Positions 9,810 through 19,075 are shown, counted from the first letter of the stretch. The stretch: DNA of 64,000 nucleotides from Pseudomonas canadensis (GCF_000503215.1 NZ_KI628539.1:900592-964591), one strand, 5' to 3'. A program made the numbers and translations. Notes: generated from the letters alone by a model not told the origin.

Positions 9810-10557
9810 CGATAGCGTCATAGGCTCCCGTGGCCTGGCTCAGGTGCAGCCATTGATCGACGTAGCTTTTCCAGGCCACATCATCACGGGGTAACAGGAA
9901 GGCTTTTTCGCTGTACTGCATCTGCCGCTCGGGGTTCACCGCACACAGCCCCGGCTTGAGCTTCTGCTGGTAACGCGCTTCGCTGGCGTCGGTGATCATC
10001 ACATCGGCCTTGCCTGCCAGCAGTTCATCGAAGATGGTCACGTTGTCGTGCAGGCGGATCTGCGCCTGGCCCAAGTGGGCACGGGCGAATACTTCGTTGG
10101 TGCCGCCGGCCGGTTCGATGACGCGTACCTGGGGCTGGTTGATCTGTTCGACGGTCTGGTAGCGCTGCACATCGGCACAGCGCACCAACGGGATTTTGCC
10201 GTCGACGCCCAGGGATTGGCTGAAGAAGGCTTTTTTCTGGCGCTCCAGCGACACCGAAATCCCGCCCACGGCAATGTCACAGCGCTGGGCCAGGAAGTCC
10301 GGCATCAGGGTTTTCCAGGTGGTGGGCACCCATTGGATCTTTGCGTTGAGGCTCTTGGCCAGGGACTCGGCCATGGCGATGTCGATGCCTTCATAGCTGC
10401 CGTCGGCGCGCAGCGAGGTGTAGGGCTTGTAGTCGCCGGTGGTGCAAACGGTCAGCGTGCCGCGCTGGAGCACTTGGTCGAGGTGCGAAGGCGCGGTGTC
10501 GGCCAGGGCGCTGGTGGCCAGACTTGCCAGTACACAGAGGGCGAAAGGAGCTTTCAT
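9784..10557 (-). CDS. pheC: Periplasmic cyclohexadienyl dehydratase (PheC-type)
   Basis: 257 residues with a signal peptide (MKAPFALCVLASLATSALA). The body is a solute-binding-protein fold and reads across its length like P. aeruginosa PheC: TTGDYKP near the start, the GGTNEVFARA loop, the TDASEAR segment that holds the catalytic acid region in that family, and AEKA/SEKAFLLPRD near the end. PheC enzymes decarboxylate and dehydrate prephenate or arogenate in the periplasm. A polar amino-acid binding protein remains possible, because the two families are homologous. The start at 10557 has AAGGA nine bases upstream; no permease genes are adjacent. Confidence 0.7.
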   Translation of the reverse strand: MKAPFALCVLASLATSALADTAPSHLDQVLQRGTLTVCTTGDYKPYTSLRADGSYEGIDIAMAESLAKSLNAKIQWVPTTWKTLMPDFLAQRCDIAVGGISVSLERQKKAFFSQSLGVDGKIPLVRCADVQRYQTVEQINQPQVRVIEPAGGTNEVFARAHLGQAQIRLHDNVTIFDELLAGKADVMITDASEARYQQKLKPGLCAVNPERQMQYSEKAFLLPRDDVAWKSYVDQWLHLSQATGAYDAIVSQWLAAP

Positions 10558-10901
10558 GCGGTCGAGTCCTTGGGGCATGGGCGTGGGCGCTCATTATTTC
10601 CAGCACCGGGCCAGGTAGCAAGGCGCGGCGAATGTTTAGCCAAGTCGCAACCAAACTCCGTCAACCCTGAATTTAATCACCTGTGCAGGCGTGTGACGCT
10701 GGCGGTTACCTCTAGCACTGTGATCCCCGCATGGACGGCTCCTCCGACACCCACCCCGCGATACTGCCGTCCGATCTCGCGTTCTGGGCACTGTTTCACT
10801 GCCGACACGCACGCCCACCAGATAGCGCATTCCTACGTTGATCCATCCCCTGGATGGCGTGCACCTGCGCGCCTGCCTGACCCACACGTATGAGAATGCC
10901 C
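10558..10901. other. Intergenic region without a recognised gene
   Basis: About 340 bases between the divergent dehydratase and glutamine-synthetase-like genes. It must hold both promoters. I see no convincing sigma-70 or sigma-54 element, riboswitch, REP copy or coding frame longer than about 40 codons. Confidence 0.6.
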
Positions 10902-12272
10902 ATGAGTGTCTTTGCCTGCCTGCACGAAGCCCAGTCCTTCCTCGAACAAAACCCGGACATCGAGATGTTCGAGCTGTTTATCCTCGACAACAACGGCGTG
11001 CCACGCGGCAAGTTGCTGCACCGCGATGAGTTGCTGGCGGTGTATGAAAGCGGCCGGCCGTTGCCCAGTACCATTCTTGGCCTGACCATCAATGGCGACG
11101 ACGTGGAAAACTCCGGGCTGGTGTGGGAGGTGGGTGATATTGATTGCCGCGCCTATCCGATCAGCGGCAGTTTGCAGCGCATGCCGTGGCGCCTGATTCC
11201 GACGGCAGCCGTGCAAGTCAGCATGCACCCCACCGAAGGCCTGCCCGCGACCGTCGCCGATCCCCGGCATTTGCTGGCCAAGGTGATCGATGGACTCAAG
11301 GCCGACGGTTATTACCCAGTGATGGCGGCGGAACTGGAGTTCTACCTGCTCGACCAGAAACCCGACAGCAACGGCCGCCCGCAACCGGCGCGGGATGTGG
11401 ACGGCGGGCGCCCGCGCTCGACTCAGGTCTACGGCCTGCGCGAGCTGGAGCAGATCGAACCCTTCCTTGCTGACCTTTACAGCGCCTGCAAACTGCAAGG
11501 CATCCCGGCGCGCACGGCAATCTCCGAATACGCCCCAGGCCAGGTGGAAATCACCTTGGAGCATCGCGCCGACGCCCTGCAAGCGATGGACGAAGCGGTG
11601 CGTTACAAACGCTTGGTCAAAGGTGTGGCGCATAAGCACGGGATGACGGCTTGCTTCATGGCCAAGCCGTTCGACGACCTGGCCGGCACCGGCATGCACA
11701 TGCACGTGAGCCTGGCGGATGCCGAGGGCAATAACCTGTTCGCCAGCGAAGCCACCGACGGCACGCCGCTGTTGCGCCAGGCGGTGGGCGGCATGCTCAG
11801 CACCTTGCTCGATTCCTTGCTGATGTTCTGCCCCAATGCCAATTCCTACCGCCGCTTTCAGACCAACAGCTACGCGCCTCTGGCCGCCACTTGGGGCGTG
11901 GACAACCGCACCGTCAGCCTGCGCGTGCCGGGCGGGCCAGCGAGTTCTCGACATATCGAGCATCGAATCTGCGGTGCCGACGCCAACCCCTACCTGGCCG
12001 CCGCCGCGATTCTGGCCGGCATCCATCGCGGCATCCGTGAGCAGCGTGACCCCGGCGCCCCGGTAGAAGGCAATGGCTACGCCCAGGCCAAGGAGTTGCT
12101 GCCTACCGACTGGTTGACCACGCTACGTGCCCTGGAAGGTTCGAGCTGGGCGCGGGACGCGTTCGGTAGTGGATTCCTCGACGTGTACCTGGCGGTCAAG
12201 CGCGCCGAATATCGCCAGTTCATGGGCGAAGTGGGCGAGCAGGATTGGCGCTGGTATCTGCATCAGGCGTGA
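10902..12272 (+). CDS. Glutamine-synthetase-family ligase (gamma-glutamylpolyamine synthetase type)
   Basis: About 456 residues of glutamine synthetase fold. The ATP/metal motif AELEFYLLD lies near residue 140, the catalytic-domain strings FMAKPFDDLAGTGMHMHVSL and NRTVSLRVPGG are clear, and the C-terminal ICGADANPYLAAAAILAG is typical. It belongs to the PuuA/PauA branch, which joins glutamate to putrescine or other amines, rather than GlnA: the GlnA adenylylation tyrosine motif is absent. Three in-frame ATGs (10890, 10896, 10902) make the start uncertain. No other polyamine catabolic genes flank it, so the amine is unknown. Confidence 0.8.
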   Translation: MSVFACLHEAQSFLEQNPDIEMFELFILDNNGVPRGKLLHRDELLAVYESGRPLPSTILGLTINGDDVENSGLVWEVGDIDCRAYPISGSLQRMPWRLIPTAAVQVSMHPTEGLPATVADPRHLLAKVIDGLKADGYYPVMAAELEFYLLDQKPDSNGRPQPARDVDGGRPRSTQVYGLRELEQIEPFLADLYSACKLQGIPARTAISEYAPGQVEITLEHRADALQAMDEAVRYKRLVKGVAHKHGMTACFMAKPFDDLAGTGMHMHVSLADAEGNNLFASEATDGTPLLRQAVGGMLSTLLDSLLMFCPNANSYRRFQTNSYAPLAATWGVDNRTVSLRVPGGPASSRHIEHRICGADANPYLAAAAILAGIHRGIREQRDPGAPVEGNGYAQAKELLPTDWLTTLRALEGSSWARDAFGSGFLDVYLAVKRAEYRQFMGEVGEQDWRWYLHQA

Positions 12273-12372
12273 ACAGGCTTCGGTGGTGAACGTTTCGACC
12301 TTTTTTTGACATTGCACTGGTTAAGCTGCGAATCAAGGTCGTTCACTGCCGTTCCACCCACATGAGCCCGCG

Positions 12373-12972
12373 ATGTCGCCACAACCACCATCCTCCATCG
12401 AGATTGAATACGCCGAGCGCTGTGACCGTGAGCACGCCAGGGTCTGCGGCGATACACGGCCGCCAGGGCTGCGGCAGCGACTGGCGTCGTGGCGCGACGA
12501 GCGGATGGTTCGCCAGGCGCTTAAAGTCGCCGGTGAACCTGGGTTGGTGTTGGACCTGGCCTGTGGCTCGGGGCGTTTCTGGCCTGTGCTGGCCGAACAC
12601 GTCAACCGGGTGATCCTGGCGTCGGACAACTCCCAGGACATGCTCGACCATGCCCGCACCCATCACCCGGCGTCCTTGCTCAAACGCGTCAAGACCTTCC
12701 AGGGCTCGGCGTTCTCCATCAGCTTGTCGGCGAATGCGGTGGATTGCATTTTCTGCCTGGAATTGTTTCGCCATGTGCCCAGCAGTGAAGGGCGCTTGGC
12801 CCTACTGCGCGAGTTCCACCGGGTCAGCCGCGATACGGTGATTGTCTCGGTCAACTCCCGTACCTGCGTCGATGATGAGTTCCGCCAGGCGGGCTTCAAG
12901 GTCCTGCATCATCAAGAATTCATGCCCGGCTCAAGCCTGTGGCGGGTCTACGTGCTGCGTAAGAGAGGATAA
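12373..12972 (+). CDS. Class I SAM-dependent methyltransferase
   Basis: 199 residues with a recognisable Rossmann methyltransferase core: motif I VLDLACGSGRFWPVL near residue 58, the acidic residue after strand 2 (ILASDNS) and motif IV-like DCIFCLELFRHV. The C-terminal third is short and ends in a basic tail. The substrate is not apparent. It stands alone between the ligase gene and rnd, on the same strand as both. Confidence 0.85.
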   Translation: MSPQPPSSIEIEYAERCDREHARVCGDTRPPGLRQRLASWRDERMVRQALKVAGEPGLVLDLACGSGRFWPVLAEHVNRVILASDNSQDMLDHARTHHPASLLKRVKTFQGSAFSISLSANAVDCIFCLELFRHVPSSEGRLALLREFHRVSRDTVIVSVNSRTCVDDEFRQAGFKVLHHQEFMPGSSLWRVYVLRKRG

Positions 12973-13094
12973 GTCCCGCCTGTCGGACTATTCTTCAACT
13001 CCTGTCTGAGTTTTCATGGTTGCCTGTGCACTGCGGATGCTCGCTAGCCCCTTTCGCGATATATACTGCGCGCCATTCTTCAAGGGAGAGCCGT

Positions 13095-14228
13095 GTGGCC
13101 ATCGATATTCACTGGATCTGCGACAACGATAGCCTCGGCCAGCATTGCGCCGAATGGCAGCAGTTGCCATTCGTCGCCCTCGACACCGAATTCATGCGGG
13201 TCGACACCTTTTATCCCATTGCCGGGCTGATCCAGATTGGTGATGGCGTGCGCGCTTACCTGATCGATCCCCTGACCATCGACAACTGGCAACCCTTGGC
13301 CGCCTTGCTGGAAAACCCGGCGGTGATCAAGGTGGTGCACGCCTGCAGCGAAGACCTGGAAGTGTTGCTGCGCTTGACCGGCAGCCTGCCAGTCCCGCTG
13401 TTCGACACCCAGTTGGCCGCCGCTTACCTGAACCTCGGTTTCTCCATGGGCTATTCGCGCCTGGTGCAAGCCGTGCTGGATATCGAGCTGCCCAAGGGCG
13501 AGACCCGTTCGGACTGGCTGCAGCGGCCCTTGTCCGAGACGCAAGTCAGCTACGCCGCCGAAGACGCGGTGCACCTGGCCGAGGTTTACACCCGCCTGCG
13601 TCCGCAGCTGTCGGACGACAAGTACGCCTGGGTGCTGGAGGACGGCGCGGAGTTGGTCGCCAACCTGCGCCGCGAAGTCGACCCCTACGAGGTGTACCGC
13701 GACGCCAAGCTGGCCTGGAAGCTGTCCCGCGCCCAACTCGCCGTACTGCGTGAACTGTGCGCCTGGCGCGAGCAGCAGGCCCGCGCCCGTGACCTGCCGC
13801 GCAACCGCATCATTCGCGAACACTCGTTATGGCCCCTGGCCAAATCCCAGCCGGATAACCTCGCCGCCCTGGGCAAGATCGAAGACATGCACCCGCGCAC
13901 CGTGCGTCAGGACGGCCAGTTCCTGCTGGACCTGATCAAGCGTGCCGGCAGCGTGCCGATGGACCAATGGCCGCCTGCCGTTGCCGAACCGTTGCCGGTG
14001 GATGCCGCCGCGCTGATCAAGCAACTGCGCGCCCTTGGCCAGGCGCAAGCCGAACGCCTGGAGATGGCGCCGGAACTGATGCTGCGCAAGAAAACCCTCG
14101 AAGCCCTGGTCAAAAGTGGCTACCCCGATGGGCCTTATAAATTGCCAGACTCGCTGCGTGGCTGGCGCCGCGAGTTGATGGGCCAGGCGCTGCTCGACAG
14201 CCTGGCTACCGCCGGAGAACAGCCTTGA
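13095..14228 (+). CDS. rnd: Ribonuclease D
   Basis: 377 residues: a DEDDy 3'-5' exonuclease domain (DTE at residues 30-32, [10 protein letters not shown] near 87, and YAAEDAVHL with the catalytic Tyr and Asp near 155) followed by an HRDC domain ([17 protein letters not shown]...). RNase D trims tRNA 3' ends and other stable RNAs. The start is GTG 13095 with AAGGGAGAG just upstream; extension to an earlier TTG adds unrelated sequence. The stop codon overlaps the start of ycgL, indicating translational coupling. Confidence 0.95.
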   Translation: MAIDIHWICDNDSLGQHCAEWQQLPFVALDTEFMRVDTFYPIAGLIQIGDGVRAYLIDPLTIDNWQPLAALLENPAVIKVVHACSEDLEVLLRLTGSLPVPLFDTQLAAAYLNLGFSMGYSRLVQAVLDIELPKGETRSDWLQRPLSETQVSYAAEDAVHLAEVYTRLRPQLSDDKYAWVLEDGAELVANLRREVDPYEVYRDAKLAWKLSRAQLAVLRELCAWREQQARARDLPRNRIIREHSLWPLAKSQPDNLAALGKIEDMHPRTVRQDGQFLLDLIKRAGSVPMDQWPPAVAEPLPVDAAALIKQLRALGQAQAERLEMAPELMLRKKTLEALVKSGYPDGPYKLPDSLRGWRRELMGQALLDSLATAGEQP

Positions 14229-14518
14229 AACGTATTTGCTCCATTTACCGCAGCACCAAACGCGCCGGCATGTACCTTTACGTACTCAAAAGTGATGAGC
14301 TGAAACGTGTGCCCGAAGGTTTGCTCGCGGTGTTCGGCCAGCCGCTGCTCGCGTTCAACCTGGTGCTGACGCCTGAACGCAAACTGCAACAGGAAGACAT
14401 CGTGCAGGTGCTGGAAAACCTCGACAAACAGGGTTACCACCTGCAAATGCCGCCGCCCGAGGACGAGTACATCGAGCACTTGCCCGAAGAACTGCTGCGC
14501 CGCAACGACCCGATGTGA
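14225..14518 (+). CDS. ycgL: YcgL-domain protein
   Basis: 97 residues beginning [20 protein letters not shown], the conserved opening of the YcgL family, with the typical acidic end ([11 protein letters not shown]). Its biochemical role is unknown. Translation starts at a TTG whose last two bases are part of the rnd TGA, with GGAG seven bases upstream. The rnd-ycgL pairing is conserved in gammaproteobacteria as I recall it. Confidence 0.93.
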   Translation: MKRICSIYRSTKRAGMYLYVLKSDELKRVPEGLLAVFGQPLLAFNLVLTPERKLQQEDIVQVLENLDKQGYHLQMPPPEDEYIEHLPEELLRRNDPM

Positions 14519-14625
14519 TCGACCGGTGCTCTATCCTGGGCACTTGCTTCAATGGAATCGTATAAGTGGGCGGTGGCCGTAAGGATGCGGGCAGCCGTCC
14601 GTACTGTTTTTGAAAGGTTTTATGC

Positions 14626-15558
14626 ATGCGTGTTCTGATTGCTGAACAGGATCACCCGCTCTACGCCCAATTGCTGGGCGAAGCGGCACCGGACCTTGAA
14701 GTGCTGACCAGCGGCGACTCGGCAGAACTGTCGCGCCTGGCCGCCGATTGCCCGGTCTGGCTGGGCCAGCCGGACCTGCTGGCGACGCTGCTGCGCCAAG
14801 GCCATCACCCGCAATGGCTGCAATCGACCTGGGCCGGCATTACCCCGTTGCTGGCTGAAGGCTTGCCCCGAGACTATCGCCTGACCCGTGCGGTGGGCAT
14901 TTATGGCCAGGTCATGGCCGAATTTGTCCTCACCTATATGCTCGGCCACGAACGTGAGGTATTGGCACGTCTGGTCAGCCAGGTCGAGCGCAAATGGGAC
15001 AATCGCATGGGCCAGAGCCTGGCGGGGCGCAAGGTGCTGATCGTCGGCACCGGCGATATCGGCCAGAGCGTTGCCGAGTTCCTGGTGCCGTTCGGCGTGA
15101 AGCTGTACGGCATCGCCAGCAACGCTCGAGAGCAGGCGCCGTTTGTCGAAGTGGCCGGGCTTGACGCCCTGGGCCGTCTGGTGGGCGAGGTCGACTACGT
15201 GATCAACCTGCTGCCCAACACGCCGAGCACCCATGACCTGTACGACGCTGCGCTGTTCAAGCAATTCAAGCCGACCGGGTTGTTTATCAACGTCGGGCGC
15301 GGAGTGGCGGTGGTGGATGCGGACTTGGTCGAGGCCCTGAAAGAAGGGCACCTGGCCGGTGCGGTGATTGACGTGTGCCGCCAGGAACCGCTGCCGCAAC
15401 GTCATCCGTTCTGGACCGCGTGGGGCCTGTTGCTGACCGGGCACAGTTCGGCACCGACGTCACCAGCATTGATGGTGGAGTTGTTCGTGCAAAATGTGCG
15501 GGCGTATCAGGCCAAGCAAGCATTGCGTGGAACCGTGGATTTCGAGCGCGGTTACTGA
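14626..15558 (+). CDS. D-2-hydroxyacid dehydrogenase (GhrA-like)
   Basis: 310 residues of the D-isomer 2-hydroxyacid dehydrogenase family. The NAD(P)-binding loop VGTGDIGQSVAEF lies near residue 142, followed by INLLPNTPSTHDL, the catalytic arginine in NVGRG, the glutamate in CRQEPLPQRHPFW and the histidine in LTGHSSAP. Family members reduce glyoxylate, hydroxypyruvate or other 2-oxoacids; specificity cannot be told. It sits in the rnd-ycgL-ycgN neighbourhood and is convergent with the nitroreductase gene, with a perfect palindrome between them. Confidence 0.9.
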   Translation: MRVLIAEQDHPLYAQLLGEAAPDLEVLTSGDSAELSRLAADCPVWLGQPDLLATLLRQGHHPQWLQSTWAGITPLLAEGLPRDYRLTRAVGIYGQVMAEFVLTYMLGHEREVLARLVSQVERKWDNRMGQSLAGRKVLIVGTGDIGQSVAEFLVPFGVKLYGIASNAREQAPFVEVAGLDALGRLVGEVDYVINLLPNTPSTHDLYDAALFKQFKPTGLFINVGRGVAVVDADLVEALKEGHLAGAVIDVCRQEPLPQRHPFWTAWGLLLTGHSSAPTSPALMVELFVQNVRAYQAKQALRGTVDFERGY

Positions 15559-15562
15559 TAGC

Positions 15563-15588
15563 AGAGGAGCCGGCATGCCGGCTCCTCT
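15563..15588. terminator. Perfect 26-base palindrome between convergent genes
   Basis: The sequence from AGAGGAGCCGGC to GCCGGCTCCTCT is a perfect inverted repeat with no unpaired centre. It lies between the stop codons of the convergent dehydrogenase and nitroreductase genes, so a bidirectional terminator is likely, although the T tracts are very short. It shares GGAGCCGGC and GCCGGC elements with the local REP heads and may be a collapsed REP. Confidence 0.6.
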
Positions 15589-15593
15589 TGGCA

Positions 15594-16178
15594 TTACAGG
15601 CTGAAGTCACCTTCCGATACCAACTCGCTCAACGGCCGGCGTGGGCTCGGCGTTTCGCGACCTTGCAGGTACTCCGGCAAGTTCGACTTGTCCCCCAATT
15701 TGCCAATCGCGACGGCGGCATGCAGTGCATAACCTTCCGGGATTTTCAGCTCTTTGCGGGTCAGGTCCTGATCGAAACCGGCCATGCCGTGGGTGTGCCA
15801 GCCGCTGAGGCTGGCTTGCAGCGCCAGGTGGCCCCAGGCCGAGCCGGTGTCAAAAGTGTGCCACAGGGCGGGGGTTTCTTCGTTGGCGCCGGGGGCGGTG
15901 AAGTCGGTTTTCGAAGCGATGATCACCAGGGCCGACGCGTGTTGCGCCCAGCCACGGTTGAATTCATTCAGCAAGCCCAGGAAACGCTCCCAGTCCGGCG
16001 TGTCGCGGCGCGCGTAGAGAAAGCGCCAAGGCTGCGAGTTGTAGGCGGACGGCGCCCAGCGCGCGGCTTCGAAGAAACTCAGCAGGGTCTCCTTGGAGAT
16101 GCTCTCGCCGGTGAAGGCGCGGGGCGACCAGCGGTCGGTGAACTGGGTGTGGATCGGATAGTCGGCAACACGTGTCAT
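15594..16178 (-). CDS. Nitroreductase-family flavoprotein
   Basis: 194 residues with the nitroreductase FMN-binding pattern: DRWSPRAFTGE near the N-terminus, AARWAPSAYNSQPWRFLY around 45, the GSAWGHLALQASLSGWHTHGMAG helix and a C-terminal basic-acidic tail. Such enzymes use FMN and NAD(P)H to reduce nitro compounds or quinones; the physiological substrate is unknown. The start at 16178 (MTRVADYPIHTQF) has AGGA eight bases upstream and matches family N-termini better than the longer frame. Confidence 0.88.
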   Translation of the reverse strand: MTRVADYPIHTQFTDRWSPRAFTGESISKETLLSFFEAARWAPSAYNSQPWRFLYARRDTPDWERFLGLLNEFNRGWAQHASALVIIASKTDFTAPGANEETPALWHTFDTGSAWGHLALQASLSGWHTHGMAGFDQDLTRKELKIPEGYALHAAVAIGKLGDKSNLPEYLQGRETPSPRRPLSELVSEGDFSL

Positions 16179-16332
16179 GGAGCAGTTCCTGATCGTCAAT
16201 TCGGCGCTCAAAGCTACTGCGCGGCCACTAGACTGACAAGTGTTGTAACACCGCCAGTCGTAAGCGCTTGGCCCCAGGGGCCTTGGGCACTAGACTGGCG
16301 GCCTTTTCACCTACCGATACTGATGTAGAGCC

Positions 16333-16782
16333 ATGGCCGCCAAAGTCGAACCTTTCTGGATACGCAAAACCCTTGAGCACCTCGACCAGGAGGAGTGGGA
16401 GTCGTTGTGCGACGGCTGTGGCCTGTGCTGCCTGCAAAAGCTAGAGGACGAAGACGACAACAGCGTCTATTACACGCGGATCGCCTGCAAACTGCTCGAC
16501 CTGAAAACCTGCCAGTGCACCGACTACCCGAACCGTCGCGCGTCAGTGCCGGATTGTATCCAGCTCACGCCGGGCCAAGCCGACCAGTTCAAATGGTTGC
16601 CGCCCACCTGCGGCTATCGCCTGGTCAGCGAACGCAAGGACCTGCCGCTGTGGCACCACTTGGTCTGCGGCGACCGCGATGCCGTGCACCACGAACGCAT
16701 TTCCCAGTCCGGGCGCATGCTCAGCGAAGGCAGCGTGCCCGAAGACGACTGGGAGGATTACCTGATTTTCCGCGCGGGCTGA
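16333..16782 (+). CDS. ycgN: YcgN-family cysteine-cluster protein
   Basis: 149 residues, the usual size for the YcgN/UPF0260 family. A cysteine-rich cluster lies at residues 26-33 (CDGCGLCC) with further cysteines in [17 protein letters not shown] and PDC, the CxxCxxCC pattern expected for a zinc- or iron-sulfur-binding site. The role is unknown. It lies 12 bases before a secreted protein gene on the same strand, suggesting an operon. Confidence 0.92.
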   Translation: MAAKVEPFWIRKTLEHLDQEEWESLCDGCGLCCLQKLEDEDDNSVYYTRIACKLLDLKTCQCTDYPNRRASVPDCIQLTPGQADQFKWLPPTCGYRLVSERKDLPLWHHLVCGDRDAVHHERISQSGRMLSEGSVPEDDWEDYLIFRAG

Positions 16783-16794
16783 CAAGGAGTGGGT

Positions 16795-18015
16795 ATGAGG
16801 GGGGCAATCAAGCTGGCGGCATCGTTGGTGTTGCTGACGCTGAGCACATCGGCGTGGTGCGCGAAGAAAGTCGACCTGGATTATCACGTCAAACTGTTGC
16901 CCCAGAGTGATCAGGCTGAGGTGCGGGTGAGTCTGTCCCAGGGCTCGGCGGTGCGCAGCCTGAATTTCGACCTTGGTGCCGATGGTGACTACAGCGACTT
17001 CAAGGCCGACGGCCAGTGGAGCGTCACCGAGCATCGCGGTCTGTGGCAACCCAGCGCCAACAAAGCCAGCCTGACCTACCGCGTACGCCTCACCCATGCA
17101 CGCAAGGCCGGTATCTATGAAGCGCGGATGACGCCGAGCTGGGCGTTGTTTCGCGGCGAAGACCTGGTGCCGACGGCGAAACTGGACCAGCAAGACGGCG
17201 TCGAGTTGGTCTCACGCCTGGTGTTCGAACTGCCAGCCGGCTGGAAAAGCGTTGAAACCGCTTGGCCGCGCATCGGCAAGCACAAATTCCGCATTGATAA
17301 CGTCTCCCGCCTGTTCGACCGGCCCACCGGCTGGATGCTCGCTGGCAACCTCGGCAGCCGCCGTGTGCGCCTGGGCGAGACGGAAGTCACCGTGGCTTCG
17401 CCCAAGGGCCAGGCCATGCGCCGCATGGATGTGCTGACATTGCTGACCTTCGTCTGGCCCCAAGTGGAAGCGGCCTTCCCGCGCCATCCGGCCAAACTGC
17501 TGGTGGTGGGCGCCAGCGACCCGATGCGCCGTGGCGCGTTCTCGGCGCGGGATTCGGTCTACCTCAACAGCCGCACGCCGCTGGTCAGCGAAAACGGCGG
17601 CAGTCCGTTGATACGTGAAGTGGTGCAGGCGATCGGGCGCTTCAATGATCACGACACCAGTGACTGGATCAGTGAAGGCCTGGCCGAGTACTACGGCATC
17701 GAACTGGTACGTCGGGCCGGTGGTATCACCGACGAGCGGTATCAGGCAATACAGGCGCGGTTGGCCAAGGAGGGCAAGGACGTGACCAGCCTGCGTGGCG
17801 AACACGTCAGCGGTGCGACGGTGTCACGGGCGGTGGTGGTGTTGCAGGAACTGGACCGCGAGATCCGCGTGAAGACTCACAACAAACGGTCATTGGATGA
17901 CCTCGCGCAGGCGGTGATGCGTGCCAACAGCATTACCACCGCGGAGTTTGTGAAGCTGGCTGAGCGCATCATCGGCGAGTCGTCGGTGGTGCTGGACACC
18001 AAGCTGCTGCGTTGA
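16795..18015 (+). CDS. Exported gluzincin-like (M1/M61-like) protein lacking the HExxH zinc motif
   Basis: 406 residues with a signal peptide (cleaved near WCA). The first half is beta-rich; the second half has the layout of a gluzincin peptidase: where M61/M1 enzymes carry HExxH, this protein reads REVVQ (residues 274-278), while the downstream third-ligand motif WISEGLAEYYG (Glu294) is kept. Without the two histidines, zinc catalysis is unlikely, so it may be a pseudoenzyme. The start at ATG 16795 has AAGGAG five bases upstream. It probably shares an operon with ycgN. Family assignment is by motif layout only. Confidence 0.65.
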   Translation: MRGAIKLAASLVLLTLSTSAWCAKKVDLDYHVKLLPQSDQAEVRVSLSQGSAVRSLNFDLGADGDYSDFKADGQWSVTEHRGLWQPSANKASLTYRVRLTHARKAGIYEARMTPSWALFRGEDLVPTAKLDQQDGVELVSRLVFELPAGWKSVETAWPRIGKHKFRIDNVSRLFDRPTGWMLAGNLGSRRVRLGETEVTVASPKGQAMRRMDVLTLLTFVWPQVEAAFPRHPAKLLVVGASDPMRRGAFSARDSVYLNSRTPLVSENGGSPLIREVVQAIGRFNDHDTSDWISEGLAEYYGIELVRRAGGITDERYQAIQARLAKEGKDVTSLRGEHVSGATVSRAVVVLQELDREIRVKTHNKRSLDDLAQAVMRANSITTAEFVKLAERIIGESSVVLDTKLLR

Positions 18016-18041
18016 ACCCTTGCTGAGCCTCCGCAATGCCT

Positions 18042-18109
18042 TGTAGGAGCCCGGCTTGCCGGCGATAGGGCTCTCAAGGATGCCATCGCCGGCAAGCCGG
18101 GCTCCTACA
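18042..18109. repeat. REP doublet, GTAGGAGC/CCGGCGAT class
   Basis: Inverted heads TGTAGGAGCCCGGCTTGCCGGCGAT face outward around about 18 bases, between convergent genes. It is nearly identical to the copy at 35.2 kb. Confidence 0.92.
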
Positions 18110-18122
18110 GGTCGGGGTGGGG

Positions 18123-18473
18123 TCAGCCGGTGGTTTTGGTGGCCTTCTCGGCCGCCACTTCAGCCTTGGTCTTCAGATTCTTCAGCTCGGCCCCGGCGCG
18201 TTCGATCTTAGTGCGCACCGCGTTCATGTCCTGGCGGCCCTGCTCCAGCTTGTCCTTGAGCGAGCTGTGCCCGGTAAAACCACGGGCCAGCGCCACACCG
18301 CCGATGGCCACCTGGATCAAACCGAAAATCCCGCCACGGCGCAGGCCTTTGCCGACCATCATCACGCCTCCGGCCACCGAGCCAATGCGCTCCCAGCCAT
18401 GCACGTTCTGTGTGGGCTGGGTCTCGAAAGGCGTATGTTCGATGATAGGTCGCAAGGTTTTGCTGTCGCTCAT
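18123..18473 (-). CDS. Small membrane protein with YgaP-like (DUF2892) transmembrane domain
   Basis: 116 residues starting MSDSKTLRP. The middle (about 30-75) holds WERIGSVAGGVMMVGKGLRRGG and a second hydrophobic stretch ending ARGFTGHSS, the two-helix pattern of the YgaP-type domain found alone or fused to rhodanese. The C-terminal 40 residues are charged and likely form an amphipathic or coiled-coil helix. Function is unknown. The longer upstream frame has no family similarity, so I start at 18473. Confidence 0.75.
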   Translation of the reverse strand: MSDSKTLRPIIEHTPFETQPTQNVHGWERIGSVAGGVMMVGKGLRRGGIFGLIQVAIGGVALARGFTGHSSLKDKLEQGRQDMNAVRTKIERAGAELKNLKTKAEVAAEKATKTTG

Positions 18474-18541
18474 GATCTGTCTCCAACGAGGGCTAGTGAT
18501 AAATAGCTGACTGCCCGCAGGCGCCGGATGTTCCCTAAATC

Positions 18542-19009
18542 TCAGTACTTGGGACCCGAGCGGGTGTTGTTGCCCTTGGCCAGGCGGTCGTAGAGCACGA
18601 CGTTGACGGTGGCGGCAAGGTTCATGCAGCCGGTGGTCGGTATGTAGACCACGTCTTCGCACCAGTCGCGGATCTCTTTGTCGAGGGAGCCGTCTTCCGG
18701 GCCGAAGATGTACAGCGCGCGGTCGGGGTGGGTGTATTCCGGCAGGGGGCGAGCGCCTTCCACCAGCTCCACGGCAACGGGGATGCAGCCCAGGGGCAGG
18801 ATTTTTTTCAGGTCATCGATACCGATCAGCGGAATGTCGTGGTGGACTTTCTTGGTGTCGGTGATGAAGTCCCGCGCGCGCTCGTAACGCACGCCGGTGT
18901 AGAACACCGAGGCCACGCCGTAGCAGCCGGCGGCACGCATGACCGAGCCGACGTTTTCGGGGGATTTGGGGTTGTACAGACCGATGCAGCTGTAGCGTTT
19001 ATTGCCCAC
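18542..19009 (-). CDS. TrmH/SpoU-family (SPOUT) RNA 2'-O-methyltransferase
   Basis: 155 residues with the SPOUT motifs in order: motif 1 NPKSPENVGSVMRAAGCYG near residue 14, motif 2 ALYIFGPEDGSL near 97 and motif 3 IPTTGCMNLAATVNVVLYDR near 125, which forms the trefoil knot that binds SAM. It modifies a tRNA or rRNA ribose; the target is unknown. The start is a GTG at 19009 (read as Met-Gly-Asn-Lys). Confidence 0.9.
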   Translation of the reverse strand: MGNKRYSCIGLYNPKSPENVGSVMRAAGCYGVASVFYTGVRYERARDFITDTKKVHHDIPLIGIDDLKKILPLGCIPVAVELVEGARPLPEYTHPDRALYIFGPEDGSLDKEIRDWCEDVVYIPTTGCMNLAATVNVVLYDRLAKGNNTRSGPKY

Positions 19010-19075
19010 GGGGAAGGGTGCCTTGGAGGAAAACGGCGATTATACGGCCTTGGGGGGCAGAGTTGCTTGGGCGAT

